Source: Fidelibacterota bacterium
Lineage (GTDB): Bacteria; Fidelibacterota; Marinisomatia; SCGC-AAA003-L08; JACNLC01
NCBI GenBank assembly: GCA_014381725.1
Contig: JACNLC010000080.1
Location: 1-37,267 of the forward strand
Direction of reading: 5' to 3'
DNA: 37,267 nt
Within the stretch, counting starts at the first letter, position 1; each line of letters begins with the position of its first letter. The translations under genes were made by a program, and so were the position numbers. The notes below the pieces were generated by a model. That model did not search any database and was not told where the DNA came from. It was given only the letters and a program-made list of their open reading frames with translations. This document shows, piece by piece, positions 17,001 through 23,132 of this stretch.

Positions 17001-18138
17001 TAAAAACTGGTGAGCCAGATGAACCTCCAGCGGTTCCACCGCTATCCCATTCTAACATCCAGTGAGTACCCCATGGTCCTCCGTTCCAATTAGAACTCGA
17101 TGCATAATCATTGTCAAAATTGATTTTTTTAGGATCACCGCCTGGATGATGAACACCTACCGAAATCTGAGGAGTTGAGCCAGAATTATCCCAACCAGCA
17201 TAAAACACATTCCAAGAATCAGGAATATTGTCATTAATTTCTAATAATGCAAAATCTGGACTCATATCATACGATCTTGCTTTTGTTGATGAACTATATG
17301 CATATGATCCATAACTTGCATAAGTTCCGCTACAAGAAGTTGTTTCGTAATTAAAATAGAACCTAAATGTACCTGGATTTTCTCCATCGACACAGTGATC
17401 GGCTGTTAGAAAATATGGGGTAAGGTCTTGTGATGTATTGTTTACCATTGAGCCACTACAAATGTATCCACCCATATCTAACCAAGAAGCTGCATCAATT
17501 TGTTCTTGGTATGGACTAGCCTCAGAGCAAACTACATTTATGCCACAAGCTCGATCTCTATCCGAATTGCTAAAATTCATAATATCGCGATAATCGTGAA
17601 TTATTTCTGATATATTGATAGTTGCACTTCTGTTGGAATTAGCTGGATGATAATATTCCAAAATCGTCATATCACCTGCTACTAATGGCGTAGCAAAAAT
17701 ACGGTCTTCAGAATTATTTAATTCGGTATAAGCTCCATAAACCATTTCATAATCTTCGTTGTAAACAAAAAACGAGCTTCCATTAGGTAAATAAAAGTCC
17801 TTATACTCTAGGGAAATTGCATAAGCATTTTCGCTAATAATTGCTAGCCTCCAAATTTTATCACCATTCTTTAATGTTTCCCAAGTTCCGCTATTATCCA
17901 TAGAATAATCGACAAGGAATTTATGCCCATAACGGAATGGAGTTCCTACCGGACGCACTTCATCTTCTGCAAATAGCTTTTCTGTATCAATAGGTGGCAT
18001 CGTTATCAATTGAATTTCCGAGCGTACTTCGAACTGAGAACTATATGGTTCTCCACCCTGATTTAATTGAGACCACCCGAATGAACCAATCATAAAAAAC
18101 AATATCATTGCCATTATCAATCTATACTTCGTTTTCAT
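14062..18138 (-). CDS. Large secreted trypsin-like serine protease with repeat modules and FCB-type C-terminal sorting domain
   Basis: A 1358-residue extracellular protein. Residues 1-23 are a signal peptide. About 195-440 is an S1-family protease close in pattern to lysyl endopeptidases: H248 (LTADHCVDG), D295 (SPDFALLEI) and S374 (GGSSGSPVF), with paired cysteines. Two modules at about 446-540 and 542-636 start with PNGGEDWE-[LV]GTS. A BACON-like beta domain (about 640-740) follows. Then come two near-identical 118-residue units (748-862, 866-980), two 84-residue GWNW units (from 992 and 1077), a third, diverged copy of the 118-type unit (1160-1262), and a C-terminal sorting-like domain (1270-1358) with GNYPNPFNPSTTISYQL. 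The end resembles type IX secretion domains, so outer-membrane export and surface attachment or release are likely. No secretion-machinery gene is in the window. Substrate preference is unknown. Confidence 0.9.
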   Translation of the reverse strand: MKTKYRLIMAMILFFMIGSFGWSQLNQGGEPYSSQFEVRSEIQLITMPPIDTEKLFAEDEVRPVGTPFRYGHKFLVDYSMDNSGTWETLKNGDKIWRLAIISENAYAISLEYKDFYLPNGSSFFVYNEDYEMVYGAYTELNNSEDRIFATPLVAGDMTILEYYHPANSNRSATINISEIIHDYRDIMNFSNSDRDRACGINVVCSEASPYQEQIDAASWLDMGGYICSGSMVNNTSQDLTPYFLTADHCVDGENPGTFRFYFNYETTSCSGTYASYGSYAYSSSTKARSYDMSPDFALLEINDNIPDSWNVFYAGWDNSGSTPQISVGVHHPGGDPKKINFDNDYASSSNWNGGPWGTHWMLEWDSGGTAGGSSGSPVFNSAGRVVGQLSGGPDLPCEDPNTYDLYGKFSYGWDGSSSSTRLKDWLDPTNSGATTLDGTYNGIVEPVITVTDPNGGEDWELGTSHPITWTSSNTGNYVKIQLYKNSSFYAIITNSTSDDGSYSWTIPESYELSSYYKIKISDTGNTATYDYSNSNFTLSAPPSLTVTAPNGGEDWEVGTSNNISWTSVNLSSNIKIQLYQGTSYYATIVSNTTNDGSYPWVIPSDYDIADNYRVKILDSNTSSVYDYSDSYFSLTAVPVADITVDPVSFTQLLSTNETANQTLQITNSGGSGSTLSYSLSVSSGNWLSVNPSSGSCNAGEIDNISVAFDSGSLAEGTYSSSIEIAHNAGATISVPVTLTVEGGAQPPNYPDWIVDVPQYEFNLTLAGLLFIEGEESVDENDLLGAFVGNECRGVASPSYFPVTGRYTVNMMIYSNQSSGEEMSFKAYDYSEDFVYTQVTETIEFTANDIIGNDIEPFDVHAILNPNYPNWSVDVPLYEFNLTLAGLLSIEGEESIDENDLLGAFVGTECRGIANPSYFPVTGRYTVNMMIYSNQSSGETVAFKIYDYSDDLVYENINQSITFVANDIIGNDIDPLEFSTTSSVQISLSFAAGWNWFSVNVSGDDMSLNTVLASLGTNAEMIKNQTGFATYYADFGWYGLDFIDVTSMYMIQMIVDGSLDFEGSPADYINLPIELVGGWNWIGYLPQQANNLNSALESIGANGEMIKNQTGFATYYEGFGWYGLDFMNPGDGYMLDMLTGSTLIYGTPELMKISLPNESDLHWFVNPHNYEHNMTATATVNSISDGDVLGIFSGEECRGVVQATKFPLSGKYTFNLMIYGENGDELNFRYFNADSEEEYVISENIQFEVNANLGNDLEPILLRSDSEVIVDNFSLIGNYPNPFNPSTTISYQLQAPSSVLLSIYNMNGQLVDKLVSTGSIQEAGYHEVVWDASEYSSGIYFAKLQVSSFTETQKLLLIK
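14698..15165 (-). repeat. Second tandem duplication, 84-residue GWNW modules, in the secreted protease
   Basis: Two units beginning GWNW (residues 992 and 1077) share the run EMIKNQTGFATYY followed by xxFGWYGLDF, with an 84-codon offset. The DNA around the TTTTTTATCATCTC stretch is shared too. They sit between the second and third copies of the larger module. Confidence 0.75.
15199..15897 (-). repeat. Tandem 354-base duplication in the secreted protease
   Basis: Codons 748-862 (15553-15897) and 866-980 (15199-15543) encode nearly identical modules sharing EFNLTLAGLL, DENDLLGAFVG and SYFPVTGRYTVNMMIYSNQS. The DNA is also highly alike, for instance around TACCAATAATATCATTTGCT, so the copy is recent or is being homogenised. 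The offset is 118 codons. Confidence 0.85.
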
Positions 18139-18485
18139 TATTTACCTTCTCTTTCTTTTTCAATTAAAATTTATAGTGATAAATTACCTACACTAATTCT
18201 ATTACTTTGTAATGTAAATCACAAGTATTGAAATATGTTGTTACAATTTGATTAATTTATCAGATTTAGAGTTATCCGAGCATCTTTGTCACTATAATTC
18301 ATTATCGGGATGATTTTGGTGAATAATCTACTTAACAAAATATTAAATTTCGCCTTACAAAATTTCTGTTGTCATTTTGGATATTAATATCTTAATTTAC
18401 CCTTTAGTAATTCATTGTAAGTTGGTGATTATATTACCAGTTTACTATATAACTTTTTAAAATAATACCAAAAAGGAAATCTTTT
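18139..18485. promoter_or_regulatory. 347-base divergent intergenic region between the secreted protease and the Rrf2 operon
   Basis: There is no gene here. The region must carry promoters for both directions. It holds a perfect 12-base palindrome GATATTAATATC (18380-18391) and, nearer the Rrf2 gene, a 29-base dyad (18417-18445, listed separately). TTGGTGA occurs twice (18316-18322 and 18423-18428 region). Ribosome sites are AAGGT before the protease ATG and AAAGGA before the Rrf2 ATG. I could not assign a convincing -35/-10 pair. Confidence 0.55.
18417..18445 (+). promoter_or_regulatory. 29-base dyad upstream of Rrf2 gene: candidate operator or 5' UTR hairpin
   Basis: The arm GTAAGTTGGTGAT (18417-18429) faces ATTACCAGTTTAC (18433-18445) across a 3-base centre. 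As DNA, 10 of 13 positions are symmetric. As RNA, the other three become G-U pairs, so all 13 can pair. It lies 40 bases before the Rrf2 start. Rrf2-family regulators bind dyads of similar length, so autoregulation is plausible but untested. No U-run follows, which argues against a terminator. Confidence 0.5.
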
Positions 18486-18929
18486 ATGATATATTCAAAA
18501 TCTGCAGAATATGCAATTCAAGCAATGATATATCTTGCTGAACATCAAGATGAGCCAAAAACTATGGTTAGTAAAATAGCAGAAGAATATAATATCCCTG
18601 TTCATTTTTTATCAAAGTTAGTACAAACCTTAGCTAAACATCATCTAATTAAATCGTATCGCGGAAGAAATGGTGGCATAAAACTAAACAAACCTGCACG
18701 GGACATTCGCGTTATTGATATTGTTTATGCAATTGATGGACCTCCTCCTGAAATTGAAATGTGTGTTATAGGTTTAGATGAATGCACAGACAATGTTGCT
18801 TGTCCTCTTCATAATAATTGGAAGATTATCAAGGAAAATATTCGAGTTTTACTAGGACACGAAAATCTAGAACATTTAGCGGAAGAAATTATTAAGAAAC
18901 GGGAAGATCTTCGTGGAGAAACTATCTAA
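18486..18929 (+). CDS. Rrf2-family transcriptional regulator with iron-sulfur-type cysteines
   Basis: A 147-residue winged-helix regulator beginning MIYSKSAEYAIQAMIYLAEH, the family opening. The recognition region is IPVHFLSKLVQTLAKHHLIK (38-57), and the wing RGRNGGIKL. Three cysteines, C93-x6-C100-x5-C106, match the cluster-binding set of IscR, NsrR and RsrR, so it probably senses iron-sulfur status, nitric oxide or redox. It heads a short operon with a hemerythrin-like gene 14 bases on and pcm after that. A nitrosative-stress (NsrR-like) role is the best fit because di-iron RIC-type proteins are common NsrR targets. Its sensed signal cannot be read from sequence. Confidence 0.92.
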   Translation: MIYSKSAEYAIQAMIYLAEHQDEPKTMVSKIAEEYNIPVHFLSKLVQTLAKHHLIKSYRGRNGGIKLNKPARDIRVIDIVYAIDGPPPEIEMCVIGLDECTDNVACPLHNNWKIIKENIRVLLGHENLEHLAEEIIKKREDLRGETI

Positions 18930-18943
18930 TCTGGTTTTAACTA

Positions 18944-19543
18944 ATGAGCAACATACACGCAAAGAAACACTACGGAGAACCAAACTACGAATGTGATATT
19001 TGTAAAGAATATATTAATTTACTTCCAAAAGAGCATTTAATACATAGATTCTATAGTGAACACGAAATCATTTTGAAATATCTATCCGATTTAAATGAAG
19101 TTCGAAAGAATATTGATAAACTTGATACTCCGCTAGACCACCCTGAGTTATTTGTTCAACTTATCAAACTTGCTGAACAATTATTGGAGGTTGAGAAACA
19201 CCATCTACGAGAAGAAACAATATTATTCCCAGAGCTTCAAAAACGAAACATTAACCAATATCATTTTGTTTTGAAATCTGAACACTCATTCCTAAAAGAT
19301 TATAAAGAGAACTTTCTCGAATTTGTCAAAAATTTAGAAGCAACAGATTTCATCTCATACAAGACTCAGATGAATTATATGTCGAACGGCATAATCGGAT
19401 TGCTTCGCGAACATATCTACAAGGAAAACAAATTCGTTTTCCCAATGGCTCTTGAAGTAATTAAAGATGAAAATGATTGGAAATTACTCAAAGAGAAAAG
19501 TGATACTGTCGGGTATTCTTTCTACATTCCTGATGTAAAATAG
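18944..19543 (+). CDS. Hemerythrin-like di-iron protein
   Basis: A 199-residue protein with a four-helix hemerythrin-type domain. Candidate iron ligands are H40 (FYSEHEII), H86/H87 with E90/E91 (EVEKHHLREETILFPEL), H114 (KSEHSFLKDY) and H157 with E161 (LREHIYKENKFVFP). The HHLREETILFPEL block resembles the hemerythrin part of DUF438 proteins and the iron-sulfur repair proteins RIC/YtfE/ScdA. An N-terminal CDIC (C17, C20) could be a redox pair or metal site. It likely handles oxygen, nitric oxide or iron release during cluster repair. The Rrf2 gene directly upstream supports an iron-sulfur or nitrosative-stress role. No clear ribosome site precedes it, suggesting coupling to the upstream gene. 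Confidence 0.83.
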   Translation: MSNIHAKKHYGEPNYECDICKEYINLLPKEHLIHRFYSEHEIILKYLSDLNEVRKNIDKLDTPLDHPELFVQLIKLAEQLLEVEKHHLREETILFPELQKRNINQYHFVLKSEHSFLKDYKENFLEFVKNLEATDFISYKTQMNYMSNGIIGLLREHIYKENKFVFPMALEVIKDENDWKLLKEKSDTVGYSFYIPDVK

Positions 19544-19565
19544 TATTCAACCCAAGTTCGTTAAA

Positions 19566-20165
19566 ATGAGCGACCCATATAATCTTAAAGATAAGAAAAT
19601 CACTAATCAAGCTGTATTGAAAGCATTTTCTAAAACTACTAGAAAGTTGTTTATTCCAAAGGGCTTTAAATCATTTGCAGATAATGACGAACCGCTCCCA
19701 ATTAGTGAAGGGCAGACCATAAGTCAACCCAGTTTGGTAGCTTATATGACTCAACTGTTAGATGTTAATAGAAATCACACAGTACTTGAAATTGGCACGG
19801 GCTCAGGATTCCAAACAGCTATTTTATCTCACTTAGCAAAACATATAACAACTGTAGAAATAATATCATCCCTGTTTCATAAAGCAAAGATTCTGTTGCT
19901 CAAACTCGGATATACAAATATCACTTGTTTGTTAGCTGACGACCACCAGCATAAATCACAAAAGTTTGATAGAATTATGGTTACTGCAGCAGCCAAAGAC
20001 ATCCCAAATAAGTTGATTGAACAGTTAAAGTCTCCCGGCAAAATGGTCATCCCAATTGGCAAAGAACATCAAATCCAAATCCTTATGCTGATAGAAAAAG
20101 ACCGGTCTGGAAATGTTAACGAAACATCTTCTATACCAGTAAGATTTGTACCATTGAAATCATAA
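19566..20165 (+). CDS. pcm: Protein-L-isoaspartate O-methyltransferase
   Basis: A 199-residue SAM-dependent methyltransferase that starts repair of isoaspartyl damage in aged proteins. It has the substrate-site motif PISEGQTISQPSLVAYMTQL (45-64), SAM motif I VLEIGTGSGFQTAIL (73-87) and the FDRIMVTAAA strand (134-143). The usual GDG turn between these reads ADDHQHK, a local deviation. The length is slightly shorter than the common 205-220. It lies 22 bases after the hemerythrin-like gene and meets the minus-strand kinase gene tail to tail 36 bases later. Its place in an Rrf2-led set suggests stress-linked expression of protein repair. Confidence 0.92.
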   Translation: MSDPYNLKDKKITNQAVLKAFSKTTRKLFIPKGFKSFADNDEPLPISEGQTISQPSLVAYMTQLLDVNRNHTVLEIGTGSGFQTAILSHLAKHITTVEIISSLFHKAKILLLKLGYTNITCLLADDHQHKSQKFDRIMVTAAAKDIPNKLIEQLKSPGKMVIPIGKEHQIQILMLIEKDRSGNVNETSSIPVRFVPLKS

Positions 20166-20201
20166 TGATTTACAATTTATTCAAATTAGTTGGTTTCACA
20201 A

Positions 20202-21680
20202 TCAATAATTGAATTCACTACTGCCAATAAACTCGCGAAGAATTGAAATTCCAGGTACAATTTCTCCATTTAGTGGTTCGAAAAACTCTAAAAGTGTTTT
20301 CAATCTCTCAACATCTTTGAATAAACTAAAATCAGACGAGACACTTTTCAATAATGGAAGTGCGTAACTAGAAAGAACTGGGAGCTCATAAGCTAGAGCA
20401 GAATTAAATAAAAAGTCAGCTTTTTCTTGAAATGGAAAAATATTTTGTTCTTCGCCAATTCTTACAGAATTCCAGCGCTCAAGAGTTTCTTCTGGAGAAT
20501 AACCACGGAATTGAATATCACGCACCATTCGCCTTAATAAGCGATTATCGGATGTTGAAACTCTATGATCTGAATCAATAATTAACTGAGTAATAGCACT
20601 CACATAAATTCGCTGAACTTGCCCATCGGCAATCAAAGAAGTTAGTTTTGGATTAAGTCCGTGAATTCCCTCTAAAATTACAAAATCATTTTCTCCGATT
20701 TCAATAAACTTATCTGTATCCGAACCCCCACCAACATCATAATTAAATTTGCGTACAGGTATTCTATCTCCGCCTAGAAGTAGATTAATTCGTTCACTTA
20801 ACAATTTCTTATCAAGTACACTAAATGCTTCAAAATCCTGGAAACCATTTTCATCAACAGGAATTTCCTCTCTGCTTAAGAAATAGTCATCCATTGAAAT
20901 TTGATGAGTTTTAAATCCATTAACTTTAAGTTGAATATTTAGTCTTTTTGCAAATGTGGTTTTACCGGAAGATGAAGGACCTGCTATAATAACAACTCGT
21001 TTTTTTGGAAATCCTATAGCTAAACGGTCAGCAATATGACTAATTTTCTTCTCGTGGAGCCCTTCAGAAATCCAGACTAATTCTTTAATTCCATTTTTGT
21101 TAATATGATCGTTTAGATTGGGGATGCTTTCTATACCAAGTATATTCCCCCATTGTTCAAACTCTTCTATAATTGAAAATAAATTTGGGCAATCCTTGAA
21201 TTTAGGAATGTTAATTGGGTTCGCAATTGTAGGAAATCTTAACAAAAGCCCATTATTATATTTGCGGATTTCAAATTCTTGTAATGCATTTTTATCAGTT
21301 GCCATTGGCTGTATGCGATAATCTAGTTTGTCCCCAAATTTTATTACAGGAACAGGATCAACCTGCCATTTCTTCAGGTTTTTTGATTTGTTTTGGAATC
21401 CTGTTTTAGTAAAAAAAGATAAAATCTCAGCTAATGGTAGAGAAGTCAATTCAATAGCTTGGCTATTATTTAAATATTCTCTGATTTTGAGTGATAGAGC
21501 TGATACATCTTGTTCTGATATTGGGTCCCAAGAATTACTATGGCAAAACAACCCATCAGCGAAAGAGTGCTCAATTATAAGAAAACTAGGCGAAAACAAT
21601 TCTCTGTAAGCAGATGATAGCAAAAATGCTAGCGTTGCCTGATTTTCTGATAATTTAGATATATTTCTTATATTTTTCAT
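20202..21680 (-). CDS. Nucleoside (uridine) kinase-like protein fused to a ThrRS-like second additional domain
   Basis: A 492-residue protein from the start at 21680. The N-terminal half resembles the editing-associated region of threonyl-tRNA synthetase (IIEHSFADGLFCH; LDYRIQPMATDKNALQEFEI; LLLRFP). The C-terminal half is a uridine kinase/phosphoribulokinase P-loop domain, with GPSSSGKT at 234-241, then ISMDDYFLSREEIPVDENG, LEGIHGLNP and DNRLLRRMVRD. This architecture is a known family usually called nucleoside or uridine kinase. Many members carry a TGS domain first; none is evident here. Upstream ATG codons exist (21827, 21737), but that extension is hydrophobic, overlaps the divergent gene's start and fits no family. 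The phosphate acceptor is uncertain. Confidence 0.87.
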   Translation of the reverse strand: MKNIRNISKLSENQATLAFLLSSAYRELFSPSFLIIEHSFADGLFCHSNSWDPISEQDVSALSLKIREYLNNSQAIELTSLPLAEILSFFTKTGFQNKSKNLKKWQVDPVPVIKFGDKLDYRIQPMATDKNALQEFEIRKYNNGLLLRFPTIANPINIPKFKDCPNLFSIIEEFEQWGNILGIESIPNLNDHINKNGIKELVWISEGLHEKKISHIADRLAIGFPKKRVVIIAGPSSSGKTTFAKRLNIQLKVNGFKTHQISMDDYFLSREEIPVDENGFQDFEAFSVLDKKLLSERINLLLGGDRIPVRKFNYDVGGGSDTDKFIEIGENDFVILEGIHGLNPKLTSLIADGQVQRIYVSAITQLIIDSDHRVSTSDNRLLRRMVRDIQFRGYSPEETLERWNSVRIGEEQNIFPFQEKADFLFNSALAYELPVLSSYALPLLKSVSSDFSLFKDVERLKTLLEFFEPLNGEIVPGISILREFIGSSEFNY

Positions 21681-21767
21681 TTTTGCTAATTTAAATCGTC
21701 GTATTTTTTGTCTTATACAGCAGAATAACAAACTCATAATTTGAGGCAAGATAAAGGAATAAGTCAA

Positions 21768-23003
21768 ATGATATTTAGAAATTATAATGCTAAAAATGAT
21801 AATAAGAAAGCTCTTAGAATTTGGCAAGAATGCGGTTGGTTAGACGATGATAAAAACGATAAAGCCGGATTTGATGCTTTTATGAATTCAGTAGTTTGTC
21901 GCATTATTGACATAAATGATTCTCCTGAATGTATGGTTACAAGTACTGAATGTACACTCCAATATCAAAACGAAATTCTTCCACTTTCTTGTGTTACTAG
22001 CGTAAATACTAGCAGAATTGCTCGCAAAAAAGGTTTTGCCCTTCAACTTACCGCTCAAGTTATTGCAGAAGATGCTAAAAATGGTGCAGATGTTTCAACG
22101 CTGGGAATGTTTGAGCAAGGATTTTACAACAAACTTGGTTATGGAACAGGAGGCTATGAACATATTATTTCATTTGACCCAAGCCATTTAAGAATTAATG
22201 TAAACCACAGAACTCCAACTCGTTTGTCAGCTGATGATTGGGAGAAAATTCACCATTCTCGAATTAATAGATTAAGTAAACACGGATATGTAAATCCAAA
22301 ATCATCTAAGATTACAAAAGCTGAAACTCTGTGGAGTCCTAACGGTTTTGGATTAGGATATTTTGATAAATCGAATATTCTCACTCATCATTTATGGTTT
22401 TCTGTTGATAAAAATATGGAAAGTGGACCATATCGAATCGCCTGGATGTCTTATCAAAATTATGAACAATTTTTGGAATTAATGGCAGTAGTAAAAAGCC
22501 TTGGCGACCAAATTAGGTTGGTTTCAATGCACGAACCATCTGGAATACAAATGCAAGATTTATTGGATAAACCGTTCAGAAATCGAATAATCACTAAAAA
22601 ATCTGATTACGAACACGGAATGAAAGCTGTAGCATATTGGCAAATGAGAATTTGTAATTTGGTAAATTGTTTACAGAAAACTCATCTTAATTGCACAGAA
22701 TTTCAATTTAATCTCAAATTAACTGACCCAATAGAAAAGTTTCTTACAAACAAAACCCAATGGAGAGGAATTAGCGGAAATTACATTATCAATTTAGGTG
22801 AAAGTTCTAATGCAGAAAAAGGTCATAATTCTTCATTGCCAACATTAACAACTACAGTAAACGCATTTACTCGCTTATGGTTGGGAGTTGTTCCAGCTTC
22901 AGGTTTAGTTGTTACTGATGATATTTCTGCACCTAAAGAGTTAATTGAAAAACTGGATTTAGCACTTAGGTTACCTCGGCCAACACCAGATTGGGAATAT
23001 TAG
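21768..23003 (+). CDS. Eis-like GNAT N-acetyltransferase
   Basis: A 411-residue protein with a GNAT domain at the N-terminus: LSCVTSVNTSRIARKKGFA (73-91) contains the acetyl-CoA-loop pattern R-x2-x-G-x-A. FEQGFYNKLGYGTGGYE follows (115-131), like the EGPFYRRFGYG region of the Eis family. The length, a second GNAT-like segment and an SCP2-like end (LKLTDPIEKFLTNKTQW... AFTRLWLGVVPASGL) fit Eis. Eis enzymes acetylate amines on aminoglycosides or proteins; the substrate here is unknown. I chose ATG 21768 over an upstream TTG because AAAGGA sits at 21753-21758 with 9-base spacing. It is divergent from the kinase gene, with 87 bases between them. Confidence 0.78.
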   Translation: MIFRNYNAKNDNKKALRIWQECGWLDDDKNDKAGFDAFMNSVVCRIIDINDSPECMVTSTECTLQYQNEILPLSCVTSVNTSRIARKKGFALQLTAQVIAEDAKNGADVSTLGMFEQGFYNKLGYGTGGYEHIISFDPSHLRINVNHRTPTRLSADDWEKIHHSRINRLSKHGYVNPKSSKITKAETLWSPNGFGLGYFDKSNILTHHLWFSVDKNMESGPYRIAWMSYQNYEQFLELMAVVKSLGDQIRLVSMHEPSGIQMQDLLDKPFRNRIITKKSDYEHGMKAVAYWQMRICNLVNCLQKTHLNCTEFQFNLKLTDPIEKFLTNKTQWRGISGNYIINLGESSNAEKGHNSSLPTLTTTVNAFTRLWLGVVPASGLVVTDDISAPKELIEKLDLALRLPRPTPDWEY

Positions 23004-23016
23004 ATCCCAAAGGTGC

Positions 23017-23047
23017 AAAGTGAATTGGCAACCCATCCAATCACTTT
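23017..23047 (+). terminator. Candidate hairpin after the Eis-like gene
   Basis: AAAGTGA-A-TTGG (23017-23028) pairs with CCAATCACTTT (23037-23047) with one bulged A and an 8-base loop, starting 13 bases after the stop. The bases after it are TCTCAAG, not a U-run, so it may be a weak terminator or an mRNA-end hairpin. Confidence 0.35.
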
Positions 23048-23132
23048 TCTCAAGTTCATTCAATAAAGTCCTTTGTTTTTTCCTGTTTAGATAGTGAAAT
23101 TTTGCTTTAGAAATTAACCAAAGAATACACTA

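Noticed and set aside
21681-21827. N-terminal extension of the kinase fusion protein
   Set aside because: It is hydrophobic, overlaps the start region of the divergent gene and has no match to the expected TGS domain.
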